DNA of 64,000 nucleotides from NCBI GenBank assembly GCA_002705575.1, contig PAHI01000007.1:34118-98117 (forward strand), in the 5' to 3' direction. Numbering within the stretch: the stretch's first letter is position 1; the number at the start of each line of letters is the position of its first letter. Below the pieces are notes generated by a model. That model was not told the DNA's origin, ran no database searches, and saw nothing but the letters and a program-made list of their open reading frames with translations. The translations under genes and the position numbers were made by a program. Below, one piece after another: positions 1 to 8,420 of the stretch. Source of the DNA: Fidelibacterota bacterium. Its GTDB lineage: Bacteria > Marinisomatota > Marinisomatia > SCGC-AAA003-L08 > GCA-002719095.

Positions 1-785
1 TTTGCTAATGATATTTCACCAAATGGTAATTCAATATTTTGATTATTTATTTTTGCTTTCATAATGTTCATTTCTGGAGAGCCTATCATTTTTCCAACAT
101 ATACATTTTCTGGACTTTCATATAATTTATCAGGACTGCCTTTTTGAATTAATTTTCCGTTTTTAATGATTGTTATATTATCTCCCATAGTTAAAGCCTC
201 AAGTTGATCTGGAGTTGCATATACCATAGTCATATTCAAATCTCTTTGAAGTCTTTTTAATTCTGCTCTGGTATCATGTCTTAACTTTGCATCTAAGTTT
301 GCAAGCGGTTCATCAAGCAGTAATAATTTTGGTTGTTGAATTAGAGCTCTACCAATTGCCAATCTTTGCTGCTCTCCTCCAGACAATGTGTCTGGCTTTC
401 TTTTTAAAGCATGAGTAATTCGAAGCATATCTGATATTTCAGCTATCTTTTTTTTTATTTCACTTTTATCAATTTTCTTTTTTACTAGAGGATATGCTAA
501 ATTATCCTCTGTAGTTAAGTGGGGATATAAGGCGAATGTTTGAAATACCATTGCCATCTCTCTTCCTTGAATTGGTTCATTTGTAAAATTTTTCTCATTA
601 AACCAAACTTGTCCATCTTGAACCTTTTCTAAGCCAGCTATACATCTTAGAGTAGTTGTTTTTCCTGCTGCAGATGATCCAAACAAAACTGCAAACTCAT
701 TTTTTTCTACAGAAAAACTAAAATCATCTAAAGCAACTAAATCTTCATATTTCTTTGTAATATTTTTAAGTTCTAAGTAAGACAT
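1..785 (-). CDS. Sugar ABC transporter ATP-binding protein, CUT1/UgpC-like, 3' end cut by window
   Basis: Translation from the ATG complementary to 783-785 gives 261 residues before the window edge removes the C-terminus. Visible in order: Walker A GSSAAGKTT (residues 36-44), signature LSGGEQQ, Walker B LLLLDEP, D-loop LANLDAK and the start of the regulatory domain. The family energises CUT1 sugar importers at the cytoplasmic face. The switch (H-loop) position reads YATPDQ, so the usual His is Pro; that is expected of one half of a heterodimeric ATPase pair, whose partner would lie outside the window. It follows the SDR gene by three bases and is probably the distal part of the same minus-strand operon. 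Partial; family assignment is firm, substrate unknown. Confidence 0.9.
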   Translation of the reverse strand, partial: MSYLELKNITKKYEDLVALDDFSFSVEKNEFAVLFGSSAAGKTTTLRCIAGLEKVQDGQVWFNEKNFTNEPIQGREMAMVFQTFALYPHLTTEDNLAYPLVKKKIDKSEIKKKIAEISDMLRITHALKRKPDTLSGGEQQRLAIGRALIQQPKLLLLDEPLANLDAKLRHDTRAELKRLQRDLNMTMVYATPDQLEALTMGDNITIIKNGKLIQKGSPDKLYESPENVYVGKMIGSPEMNIMKAKINNQNIELPFGEISLA

Positions 786-788
786 ATT

Positions 789-1538
789 TTAATAAGTTGC
801 TCTTCCTCCACTTATATCAAAGACTGCGCCAGTAGTAAAAGAGTTTTCAGCTGAAACCATCCATGCAACCATTGAAGCTAATTCTTCAACTTTAACAAAT
901 CTTTTTCTAGGAATTTTTGATAACATATAATTTATATGTTCTTCACTAATTTGATCAAAAATTTTTGTCTTTGCAGCAGCTGGAGTTACACAATTTACAG
1001 ATATATCATAATCAGCAAGTTCTTTACCTAGTGACTTAGTTAATGCTATTACTCCAGATTTTGCAGCACTATAAGCGGATGCATTTGGGTTTCCTTCTTT
1101 ACCAGCTATGCTTGCAACATTAACAATTCTTCCATAATTATTTTCAATCATATGAGGTACTACAGCTTTGCAACAATTAAATGTCCCATTTAAATCAATG
1201 TTAATTACACTCTCCCAGTCTTTATTTGGATATTCCCAAGTTTTATGAGATGGACCTGCTATTCCAGCATTGTTAACAAAAATATCAATTTTAGAGTGTT
1301 TTTTTACTATAGATTCAACTGTTGATTTTACATTATCAAAATTTGTAATATCAATTTGAAATATATCTAAAAAATTAATTTCACCCTTATTAACAGCTTC
1401 TTCAGTAACTTTAGGATCTTTATCTATATTAATAATTTTAGCTCCCGATTTTTGAAGTCTATAAGCTATAGCATAACCAAAACCTTGGGATGCTCCAGTC
1501 ACAACAGCTATTTTATTTTCTAAATTAATATTGTTCAT
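789..1538 (-). CDS. SDR-family oxidoreductase (FabG-like sugar/polyol dehydrogenase)
   Basis: A 249-residue classical short-chain dehydrogenase. Seen: NAD(P)-binding TGASQGFG at residues 14-21, NNAG at 89-92, catalytic Ser143, Tyr156 and Lys160 (YSAAK), and a C-terminal TTGAVFDISGG segment, all at normal spacing and normal family length. It would oxidise or reduce a hydroxyl/keto group on a soluble substrate in the cytoplasm. It sits between two TIM-barrel isomerase genes and an importer ATPase gene, so a sugar or polyol is a better guess than a fatty-acyl substrate. An 82-base AT-rich gap separates it from the isomerase gene upstream, so it may be read through or have its own promoter. Confidence 0.88.
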   Translation of the reverse strand: MNNINLENKIAVVTGASQGFGYAIAYRLQKSGAKIINIDKDPKVTEEAVNKGEINFLDIFQIDITNFDNVKSTVESIVKKHSKIDIFVNNAGIAGPSHKTWEYPNKDWESVINIDLNGTFNCCKAVVPHMIENNYGRIVNVASIAGKEGNPNASAYSAAKSGVIALTKSLGKELADYDISVNCVTPAAAKTKIFDQISEEHINYMLSKIPRKRFVKVEELASMVAWMVSAENSFTTGAVFDISGGRATY

Positions 1539-1620
1539 AATAAATAAAATTAATAATTGAGCAAAAAAACAAATAATTCAATAGAGAATTATATCAAATT
1601 AACAATTAATAAGTTTTTAA

Positions 1621-2529
1621 TCAGCCATATTTTGAAATAAGTGAGTCTAAAGCAGATTTACATTTTTCTGTAGCATCCCAAGCTTCAGGCCAAAAACATA
1701 AATCTACTGTCCACCAATCTTGCCCTACGTTCTCTTTCGCAAGAGCGGGAACAATTGAATCAAAATCTAGAATTCCATCACCAAATGGTGGATGTGCACT
1801 TGTTTCATCGTTACCAGCATCATCTTTATGACAAGTATTATCAGAGTCAATCAAATGTATATGATTTATTCGACCGCTAAATTTATTTATTAATTCTAAC
1901 TGATCTTTAACAACTTCTTTTTCTCCTTCTTGTCTTGCTCCAACTACTCCAAGCATCTGACCATGACATGTGTCATACATAAGTCCAAAATTAGAATGTT
2001 GTAATTTATCTAAAACTTGAAGTACATAAGATGGTTTATTAAAAGCAAAACCCGGTTCAAATTCCCAAGTAACATATACACCTTTATCTGCTGCATAATT
2101 TATACAAGTATCCCAAGTAGAAGTAAGCCTAGAAAAAAGTGTATCAAACTCAACTTCACTATGAATAGTAGGAGGTTGTACACAATCAACTCTAACACCG
2201 CTAATTCCCAAATCGACAGCAAAGTCGACATTTGATTTAAATTCTTTAATATATTTTGAAGGGTCAGACGTATTCAATAATTCTTCACTCCATAAGTCTT
2301 GAGCAAATCCTGAAAAAGATAGTCCCCAATTTTTCATTTTTTCTTTTAATTCATCTCTTTGTTCTTTTTCAGGATGGTTATGTGGATTTGGATAGCCATT
2401 AAAACCACCAAGTTCCATTCCATCAAATTTTAGTTTTGATAGTGTTTCTCCCACTGTATCAAAAGGAATTGGATTTTCACCATAAGGACCTACGTTATAA
2501 GCCCAAGTACCTATAGATGTTTTTTTCAT
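1621..2529 (-). CDS. Sugar phosphate isomerase/epimerase-like TIM-barrel protein
   Basis: 302 residues of the xylose-isomerase-like TIM-barrel superfamily (AP_endonuc_2 fold). Likely metal ligands are visible in strand-end positions: Glu156/Glu158 (WEFEPG), Asp186 with His189 (YDTCHG), and His223/His225 (INHIHLID); the last barrel strand carries Asp (TVDLCF) where tagatose-epimerase relatives have Glu. Members isomerise or epimerise sugars or keto-inositols. Its start is preceded by a G-run ribosome-binding site that overlaps the stop region of the upstream isomerase gene (8-base gap), so the two are probably co-translated. Exact substrate cannot be told. Confidence 0.85.
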   Translation of the reverse strand: MKKTSIGTWAYNVGPYGENPIPFDTVGETLSKLKFDGMELGGFNGYPNPHNHPEKEQRDELKEKMKNWGLSFSGFAQDLWSEELLNTSDPSKYIKEFKSNVDFAVDLGISGVRVDCVQPPTIHSEVEFDTLFSRLTSTWDTCINYAADKGVYVTWEFEPGFAFNKPSYVLQVLDKLQHSNFGLMYDTCHGQMLGVVGARQEGEKEVVKDQLELINKFSGRINHIHLIDSDNTCHKDDAGNDETSAHPPFGDGILDFDSIVPALAKENVGQDWWTVDLCFWPEAWDATEKCKSALDSLISKYG

Positions 2530-2533
2530 AATA

Positions 2534-2538
2534 CCCCC
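2534..2538 (-). promoter_or_regulatory. GGGGG ribosome-binding site
   Basis: On the minus strand GGGGG lies four bases before the ATG of the isomerase gene and touches the stop codon of the preceding gene. It replaces the usual GGAGG. The same unusual G-run appears before the genes starting at 3593 and 28692. Confidence 0.5.
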
Positions 2539-3593
2539 TAACTAATTCCTAAGATTTTTTTATTTGCTTCTTTGTTATCACCACTTTTATCAATAAAGTC
2601 ATCAAAAGCTCCTTGAGAAACTGTTATAATATGATTAGCGATAAAGGGAGCACCTTCTCTTGCACCTTGAACTGAGTCTTTTATTGCACATTCCCATTCT
2701 AGAACTGCCCAACCACTAAATCCATAATAAGTTAGTTTTGTAAATATACTTGAAAAATCAACTTGTCCGTCACCCAGAGATCTAAATCGACCAGCTCTAT
2801 CTCTCCAATCAACATATCCTCCATAAACACCATTTCTTCCAGTCGGATTAAATTCTGCATCTTTTACATGAAACATTTTTATACGATCATGATATAAATC
2901 AATGTAATGTAAATAATCTAATTGCTGTAAAACGAAGTGACTTGGATCGTAAAGTAAATTACATCTTGGGTGTTCATTTACAGCATCTAAAAACATTTCC
3001 CACGATGCCCCATCATGAATGTCTTCACTTGCATGCGCTTCATAGCAAAGATCTACTCCATTATCTTCATAAACATCTAATATTGGTTTCCATCTTTTTG
3101 CTAATTCTTTAAAACCATCTTCAACTAGTCCAGGTAGTCTTGGCGGCCAGCTATAAATATACGGCCATAATAATGCACCTGGAAAACTTACTGATACATC
3201 TATTCCAAAATTTCTTGATGCCTTGGCAGCCATTTTAACTTGCTCCACTGCCCATTCTTGTCTTGATTTTGGATTATTGTGAACTTCAGCAGGAGCAAAT
3301 TGATCAAACCCAATATCATAGGCAGGATGTACAGCAACTAATTGTCCTTGTAGGTGGGTTGAAAGTTCACTTATTTCAACATTATTTTTTTTACAGATCC
3401 CTTTTAGTTCATCACAATAATCTTTACTCTCTGATGCTTTCTTTAGATCAATCATTCTAGAGTCCCAAGTAGGGATTTGCACACCTTTATAACCTAGATC
3501 AGCAGCCCATTTTGTAATATTTTCTAAAGTATTAAACGGCTCTTTATCACCTGCAAATTGAGCTAAAAAAATAGCAGGACCCTTTATAGTCAT
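2538..3593 (-). CDS. Sugar phosphate isomerase/epimerase-like TIM-barrel protein (351 aa)
   Basis: A longer member (351 residues) of the same TIM-barrel superfamily as the next gene. Candidate metal site: Glu185 (CYEAHASED), Asp216 with His219 (LLYDPSHF), His242 (MFHVKDAEF) and Glu in LEWECA near residue 298. The extra length is mainly an insert after the third strand and a C-terminal helix. It is the first gene of the minus-strand operon and faces the epimerase gene at 3720 across a 126-base divergent promoter region. Family relatives are common in alphaproteobacterial sugar and inositol loci, but no substrate can be read from the sequence. Confidence 0.85.
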   Translation of the reverse strand: MTIKGPAIFLAQFAGDKEPFNTLENITKWAADLGYKGVQIPTWDSRMIDLKKASESKDYCDELKGICKKNNVEISELSTHLQGQLVAVHPAYDIGFDQFAPAEVHNNPKSRQEWAVEQVKMAAKASRNFGIDVSVSFPGALLWPYIYSWPPRLPGLVEDGFKELAKRWKPILDVYEDNGVDLCYEAHASEDIHDGASWEMFLDAVNEHPRCNLLYDPSHFVLQQLDYLHYIDLYHDRIKMFHVKDAEFNPTGRNGVYGGYVDWRDRAGRFRSLGDGQVDFSSIFTKLTYYGFSGWAVLEWECAIKDSVQGAREGAPFIANHIITVSQGAFDDFIDKSGDNKEANKKILGIS

Positions 3594-3596
3594 ATT

Positions 3597-3602
3597 CCCC
3601 CC
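3597..3602 (-). promoter_or_regulatory. GGGGGG ribosome-binding site
   Basis: A run of six G on the minus strand three bases before the ATG complementary to 3591-3593. Upstream of it is an AT-rich AATAATTTATT stretch that closely resembles the leader of the binding-protein gene starting at 28692. The rest of the divergent gap 3594-3719 is AT-rich with no convincing -35/-10 pair. Confidence 0.45.
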
Positions 3603-3719
3603 AATAAATTATTATTCAACCATACTGCTATGATTTGATAAAGAAAGCAATTATATAAATATTCTTTATAGATTAAATTTTTATTTAATATTCAATAATA
3701 TCTTAATATTCGAGGATAA

Positions 3720-4568
3720 ATGAAAATTGGTTTTAACATGCTTCTATGGACAACTCATCTTGTTGAGGAGCAATTTGATCTTTTAGAAAAAATAAAAAAA
3801 GTTGGATATGATGGTGTTGAAATCCCAATTTTTGGTGGAGAAGAAAAGGTAGAACATTTCAAAAATATTGGAAAAGTTCTTAAAGATAATGGATTAGAGT
3901 GCACAAGTGTAACAGTGATACCTGATGAAGATAGAAGTCCAATTAGTGAAAATTTATCATCTAGATCAAAGAGTTTGGAATACTTAAAATGGGCAATTGA
4001 TTGCAGTGATGCATTGAATAGTGAAGTTTTGGCAGGGCCCTATTATCAACCATTGGGTGTATTTTCGGGGGAACCTCCAACTCAAAAGGAAAAAGAATTT
4101 GCAGCTAAAGTTCATCAAGATGCAGCGGATTATGCAAAACAAGTATCGCTAAATTTATCTATTGAACCTTTAAATAGATTTGAATGTTATTTTTTAAATA
4201 TTGCTGAAGACGCATCAGATTATGTTGAATTAGTTGATAGAGACAATTTTGGATACTTGTATGATACATTTCATGCTAATATAGAAGAAAAAGATCCCGT
4301 TGGAGTAATATCTAAAACATCAAAAAATATAAATCATATTCATATCTCTGAAAATGATAGGGGCACACCTGGAAAAGGTAATGTTCCATGGGTTGAAACT
4401 TTTAAAGCGATTAAAAATATAAATTATAATGGTTGGTTAACCATTGAGGCTTTTGGCAGGGCATTACCAGATCTAGCTGCTGCAACAAGAGTTTGGAGAG
4501 ATTTTTTTCCATCAAAAGAAGAAGTTTATGAGGACGGTTTTAAATTTATCAAAGAAAATCTTAATTAA
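3720..4568 (+). CDS. D-tagatose/D-psicose 3-epimerase-like isomerase
   Basis: 282 residues. The metal ligands and catalytic acids fall at Glu149, Asp182, His208 and Glu243, each exactly three positions before the Glu152, Asp185, His211 and Glu246 known for Pseudomonas cichorii D-tagatose 3-epimerase; Arg214 in HISENDRGTPG also matches. This strongly supports a ketose 3-epimerase or a close relative such as erythrulose/ribulose epimerases. Start ATG has GAGG about six bases upstream. It is transcribed away from the isomerase operon and its last eight bases overlap the end of the convergent DMT transporter gene. Confidence 0.85.
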   Translation: MKIGFNMLLWTTHLVEEQFDLLEKIKKVGYDGVEIPIFGGEEKVEHFKNIGKVLKDNGLECTSVTVIPDEDRSPISENLSSRSKSLEYLKWAIDCSDALNSEVLAGPYYQPLGVFSGEPPTQKEKEFAAKVHQDAADYAKQVSLNLSIEPLNRFECYFLNIAEDASDYVELVDRDNFGYLYDTFHANIEEKDPVGVISKTSKNINHIHISENDRGTPGKGNVPWVETFKAIKNINYNGWLTIEAFGRALPDLAAATRVWRDFFPSKEEVYEDGFKFIKENLN

Positions 4569-5421
4569 TTTTAGACTGACTTCGTATTATAAAAATACCT
4601 GAAAAAGCTATTATTCCAGCACCAATAAAAGTTGCTGTATCAGGTATGTCACTATAGAAAATATATCCATAAATTATTGCCCAAAAAATTAATGTAAAAT
4701 GAAAGGGTTGTATTTTACTTGCAGGAGCTCTTGCTAGTCCAATAATAAGGCAATAGTGAGCAATTGTCATCATTACCCCTATAATTGGAAGTATTAAAAA
4801 TGAAATTGCTGTTAGTGGATGCCAAAAAATTATAGCTAAAAATGTTATAATAATTAGACCAAATATAGATGTAAAAAATAGTGAAGTTTCATCTGAATCA
4901 TATTCAGAGGCTTTTTTTGTTATTACTTGATATAAACCAAAAAAGAAACCTGCACCTAATGGTAATAAAGATTTAACATCAAATACATCAAAACCAGGCC
5001 TCATAATTACTATTACTCCAATGAAACCCATAAATATTACTATCCACAATTTTTTTTCTACTTTCTCTTTTAATAATATCATTGATAATAATACTACAAA
5101 AATTGGAGCTAAAGATGCAACACTATGTGCTGTCGCTAAAGATAAATATTTAAATGATAAAACAAAAAAAGTAGTTTCAATTATTGAAACAATTGACCGT
5201 GAAAGTTGAATTTTGATATTTTTTGTTTTGTAAAAAGAAATATTTTTTTTTCTTTTTGACTCGATAATAGAAATAATTAGTAAAAATAGATATCTAAAAA
5301 ATATTATTTGAAAAATAGTATGATTAATAGTTGCATATTTTTGAATTACATCTGAACTTGCAAATAAAAAAAAAGCTAAAGCTCCAAAGATAATTCCTAT
5401 ATTTTCTTGTGATTTTATCAA
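4561..5421 (-). CDS. DMT-superfamily (EamA) transporter
   Basis: 286 residues, about ten hydrophobic segments in two EamA halves, inner-membrane exporter/permease of unknown substrate. It is a clear paralogue of the protein at 50185-51045 (shared IQK, SRSI.S.IE, FVLSF.YLSLA.AHS, EKV and IMRPG positions). The start is TTG, with TTGA overlapping the stop of dhaL, so it is translationally coupled as the last gene of the DhaK-TIM-DhaL operon. An alternative in-frame ATG near this end was not found. Function in that operon, for example export of a by-product, is only inferred. Confidence 0.88.
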   Translation of the reverse strand: MIKSQENIGIIFGALAFFLFASSDVIQKYATINHTIFQIIFFRYLFLLIISIIESKRKKNISFYKTKNIKIQLSRSIVSIIETTFFVLSFKYLSLATAHSVASLAPIFVVLLSMILLKEKVEKKLWIVIFMGFIGVIVIMRPGFDVFDVKSLLPLGAGFFFGLYQVITKKASEYDSDETSLFFTSIFGLIIITFLAIIFWHPLTAISFLILPIIGVMMTIAHYCLIIGLARAPASKIQPFHFTLIFWAIIYGYIFYSDIPDTATFIGAGIIAFSGIFIIRSQSKIN

Positions 5422-6071
5422 ATACTATCTAATTTTTTTATTGCTTCAAAAAAAGTATTGATAATCATCGCACTTGAGGCTGCACCTGGATCTATATGAC
5501 CTTTACTTCTTTCACCAAGTTTACTTGAGCGTCCTTTTTTTGAGAGCATCTCTTTTGTAGACTGCATCGCTTGGTTAGCTTTGAGTGCTCCTTGTTCTAA
5601 AATTTCTATTATATCTTCTTCATCAATAGAAGTTTTTTTTATAGTTTCAGCAGAAGGTATCCATACATCCAGCATAGTTTTATCACCTAATTCTGCCTTC
5701 CCTCTTTCTTTGATACCATTTGCTGCAGCTTCAAAAAAATCAGCTATCTGAGATGCATTTGCAGATTGCAAATCTTTTAGTTTAGCACCACCTCTCATTA
5801 ATGCGGTCGCATACAGAGGACCTGCTGATGCGCCAACAGCACTTAAAAAACTTGATGCAACTTGCATACAAATTTTATCAAAAGTTAAATTATCTGATAA
5901 GGTAACTAATTTTTCCCTTACTGCCGTCCAACCAATACTCATTGTAACTCCATGATCACCATCACCAGTTGCTCGATCAAGTTCTGAAAAGTAATCTTTA
6001 TTTTTCTCAATATCATCACAAATGACATACAAAATTTTGATAAATTCTTCAGTAGTTAAGTTTTTTTTCAT
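5418..6071 (-). CDS. dhaL: Dihydroxyacetone kinase-like, ADP/ATP-binding subunit L
   Basis: 217-residue DAK2-domain protein. The Mg-nucleotide aspartates lie in LDRATGDGDHG as Asp32, Asp37 and Asp39, two positions after the Asp30/35/37 of E. coli DhaL. GAASSAMI and the C-terminal HIDPGA segment are also typical. With DhaK it forms a ketose kinase; E. coli-type systems need DhaM, which is not seen here, so an ATP-dependent version is possible. Overlaps the triosephosphate isomerase-like gene by ATAA and the exporter by TTGA. Substrate may be dihydroxyacetone or, given the TIM and RpiB neighbours, erythrulose. Confidence 0.88.
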   Translation of the reverse strand: MKKNLTTEEFIKILYVICDDIEKNKDYFSELDRATGDGDHGVTMSIGWTAVREKLVTLSDNLTFDKICMQVASSFLSAVGASAGPLYATALMRGGAKLKDLQSANASQIADFFEAAANGIKERGKAELGDKTMLDVWIPSAETIKKTSIDEEDIIEILEQGALKANQAMQSTKEMLSKKGRSSKLGERSKGHIDPGAASSAMIINTFFEAIKKLDSI

Positions 6072-6819
6072 TATGTTATCATTTTACAAATCTCTAGAAA
6101 GTCTCTAGCGTTTATAGCTGATCTTCCTATAAATATTCCATCATTATTTTTAATATTTAAAATATTTATTGCATTTTTTTTATTTACACTACCACCGTAA
6201 ATTACTTTTAATTGATTTTTATTTATTTTTAATTTTTTTTGGCTAAATATTCTTATAAAATCTATTGTTTCAGAAATATACTTCAAGTTAGCTGACTTTG
6301 ATTTACCTATTGCCCATATAGGCTCATAGGCCAAAATAATTTTTTTATTCTTTTTCAGAGTTACATTTTTTAAAAAATTATTTAATTTTTTTCTTAAAGC
6401 TTCTTTTCTCATATTTATATTAGAATTGTATTTTTTCTCACCTACGCAAACTAAAGGAATAATATTATATTTTAGAGCCTGTATAATTTTTTTATTTATC
6501 AAAATATCACTTTCATTAAAATATTCAAAACGTTCAGCATGACCTAATTCAACAATTTTACAACCGCATGATTTAATCATTGATGCTGAAACTTCACCAG
6601 TAAATGCACCAGAATCTTCATGATGCATATTTTGAGCTCCTAAAATAATCGGAAGTTTATGTAAAAATTTTTGAAATGTAGAAAGAGAAGTATGAGGAGG
6701 TATTATAAAAAAATTATTTTTTTTTTTAATATTTTTTTATTTTTTAATAGTGTGTTTATATATTTTAAAGTTTTTGGTATATCATTATTCATCTTCCAAC
6801 TTGTACCAATTAGTTTCAT
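6071..6819 (-). pseudogene. tpiA: Triosephosphate isomerase-like gene, frameshifted in a homopolymer
   Basis: The first part starts at the ATG complementary to 6817-6819, six bases after dhaK, and reads IGTSWKMNN with the catalytic Lys9. After a run of eleven A (minus strand, 6717-6727) and a run of seven T it hits TAA. The remainder is open in the next frame (IIPPHTSLSTF, catalytic GHAERFE His and AYEPIWAIG Glu) down to 6071, with an internal ATG at 6628 giving a 185-residue tail. One extra base in either run restores a full-length enzyme of about 249 residues with all three catalytic residues. The TSWKMN and GHAERFEYF forms resemble tetrulose-phosphate isomerases (TpiA2/EryH-like) more than glycolytic TpiA. 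May be a sequencing error, slippage-corrected, or a recent mutation. Confidence 0.8.
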
Positions 6820-6825
6820 AAGTTT

Positions 6826-7824
6826 TTAAACCCTAAACATAGAGCAAAGTGTTTCTTCCTCTAATAAAGGTTTTAACTCATCATCTAATTTCATGACAGT
6901 TATTGAAGCACCATTCATTTCAAGAGATGTTACATATTCACCAACAAAGGAGGAATGAATTTCTATGTTATTTTTACCAAGTATTTCATGAACTTTTCTA
7001 TACATAATATATAATTCCATTAGTGGGGTTGAACCAAGACCATTAACTAAAACACTAACTCTCTTAGAACCATCCATTTCATTTAGTATCTTGTCCATTA
7101 ATTCAACTGTAATTTGATCAGCAGTTCTAAGTTTTCCTTTTCTAACTCCTGCTTCACCATGAATTCCAAGTCCAATTTCCATCTCATCATCTTCTAAAAC
7201 AAAACTTGGTTCTAATGTGTGTGGAAGAGAGCATGGCCCTAGTGCAACTCCCATTGATATAGTCATATCATTAGCTTTTTCAGCAAGTCTACATACTTCA
7301 TCTATTTCCATTCCTTTTTGAGCTGCTGCACCAGCAACTTTAAATACATAAAAGTCTCCAGCAACTCCTCTTCTTTCTTTTTTCTTATCGAGTGTTGCAG
7401 AAGCAATATCATCAGTTACTAGTACTGTCTTTACAGTGATATCTTCCATCCCACACATCTCTGCAGCCATATCAAAATTCATTATGTCTCCAGCATAGTT
7501 TCCATACATATACACTACACCTTTACCACCATTGATTGCCTTTGTAGCTTCGACAATAGGATCAGGAGAAGGTGAGGCAAAAACATTTCCAATGGCTGCC
7601 CCATCTGCAAGTCCTTTACCAACATATCCTAAGAATGCGGGTTCGTGACCTGATCCTCCACCAATAAGAATGCCTACTTTATTTTGTATAGGAGCATCTT
7701 TTCTTACAACAGCTCTTTTATTATTATTTGCAAATTTTAAGATATTATCATGCGCAAGAACAATTCCCTCAACCATTTCATCAACAACTTGGTAGGGATC
7801 ATTAATTATTTTTTTAAATGCCAT
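6826..7824 (-). CDS. dhaK: Dihydroxyacetone kinase-like, substrate-binding subunit K
   Basis: 332 residues, full length for DhaK. GGGSGHEP holds His60, NYAGD holds Asp113 and GIHGEAG holds His222; these are each four positions after His56, Asp109 and covalent substrate-binding His218 of E. coli DhaK. It binds a short ketose as a hemiaminal and presents it for phosphorylation by DhaL. First gene of the minus-strand run dhaK - TIM-like - dhaL - exporter, with six bases to the TIM-like gene. Transcribed divergently from rpiB with 54 bases between the starts. Neighbours suggest a C4 ketose such as erythrulose as well as dihydroxyacetone. Confidence 0.9.
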   Translation of the reverse strand: MAFKKIINDPYQVVDEMVEGIVLAHDNILKFANNNKRAVVRKDAPIQNKVGILIGGGSGHEPAFLGYVGKGLADGAAIGNVFASPSPDPIVEATKAINGGKGVVYMYGNYAGDIMNFDMAAEMCGMEDITVKTVLVTDDIASATLDKKKERRGVAGDFYVFKVAGAAAQKGMEIDEVCRLAEKANDMTISMGVALGPCSLPHTLEPSFVLEDDEMEIGLGIHGEAGVRKGKLRTADQITVELMDKILNEMDGSKRVSVLVNGLGSTPLMELYIMYRKVHEILGKNNIEIHSSFVGEYVTSLEMNGASITVMKLDDELKPLLEEETLCSMFRV

Positions 7825-7878
7825 GTGCTAGTTAAACAATTTTTTTTGAATATTTCAATAATAATGTATAAATATTCT

Positions 7879-8328
7879 ATGGAAAAAAATCGAATAATTA
7901 TGGGAGCTGATCATTTAGGACTCCCTCTAAAAAATTCTATCAAAGAACATTTAATCAAACAAAATTATCAAGTTGAGGATATTGGCGTAAATACTACTGA
8001 TCCAGTCGATTATCCAGATGTTGGAGAAAGATTAGCTACTAAAATAGCCTCATCAGATTTTGAAAGAGGAATTCTTTTTTGTGGAACTGGTGCTGGAATG
8101 GCAATAGTTGCAAATAAAGTCAAAGGTGTGAGAGCTGTTTGTATCAATGATCCATATACTGCTGAGAGAGCAATAGCATCAAATAATGCTCAAGTTGTAA
8201 CTTTGGGCACTCTTATTACTGGACCTGAAGTTGCAAAAAAACTTGTTGATATATGGTTAAGAAATGAGTTTCAAGGCGGTGGATCAGCAAAAAAAGTAGA
8301 TAAAATTAATAATTTAGATCAAAAATAA
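7879..8328 (+). CDS. rpiB: RpiB/LacAB-family sugar-phosphate isomerase
   Basis: 149 residues from ATG 7879, which puts the conserved IIMGADHLG strand at the N-terminus as in the family; an in-frame ATG at 7864 is possible and more upstream starts would run into dhaK. Active-site Cys68 lies in FCGTGAGMAIVANK and His12 in ADHLG. The histidine usually present in the later EHN motif is not conserved (IASNNAQV). Classical role is ribose-5-phosphate isomerase B; next to DhaK/DhaL/TIM it may instead work as the erythrulose-4-phosphate isomerase of tetritol pathways (EryI-like). That narrower role is inference. Confidence 0.85.
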   Translation: MEKNRIIMGADHLGLPLKNSIKEHLIKQNYQVEDIGVNTTDPVDYPDVGERLATKIASSDFERGILFCGTGAGMAIVANKVKGVRAVCINDPYTAERAIASNNAQVVTLGTLITGPEVAKKLVDIWLRNEFQGGGSAKKVDKINNLDQK

Positions 8329-8347
8329 TCCACTATTAAAATCATAT

Positions 8348-8370
8348 AAACCTTCTTTATTGGTTTTTAT
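8348..8370 (+). terminator. Weak terminator-like hairpin after rpiB
   Basis: AAACC (8348-8352) can pair with GGTTT (8362-8366) around a nine-base loop, followed by a T-rich TTATTT. The stem is short and AT-rich, so this is a tentative call. Confidence 0.25.
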
Positions 8371-8410
8371 TTACAATCAAATAACCTTATAATTTTTAGT
8401 GAATAATTTT

Positions 8411-8417
8411 GGGAGGA
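8411..8417 (+). promoter_or_regulatory. Ribosome-binding site fixing the start of the first Gfo/Idh/MocA gene
   Basis: GGGAGGA ends three bases before GTG 8421. An in-frame TTG at 8409 lies inside this site and cannot be the start. Confidence 0.7.
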
Positions 8418-8420
8418 ATA

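Noticed and set aside
3594..3719. Sigma-70 promoters in the divergent gap
   Set aside because: TTGATA at 3635-3640 has no -10 at proper spacing; in such AT-rich DNA matches are expected by chance.
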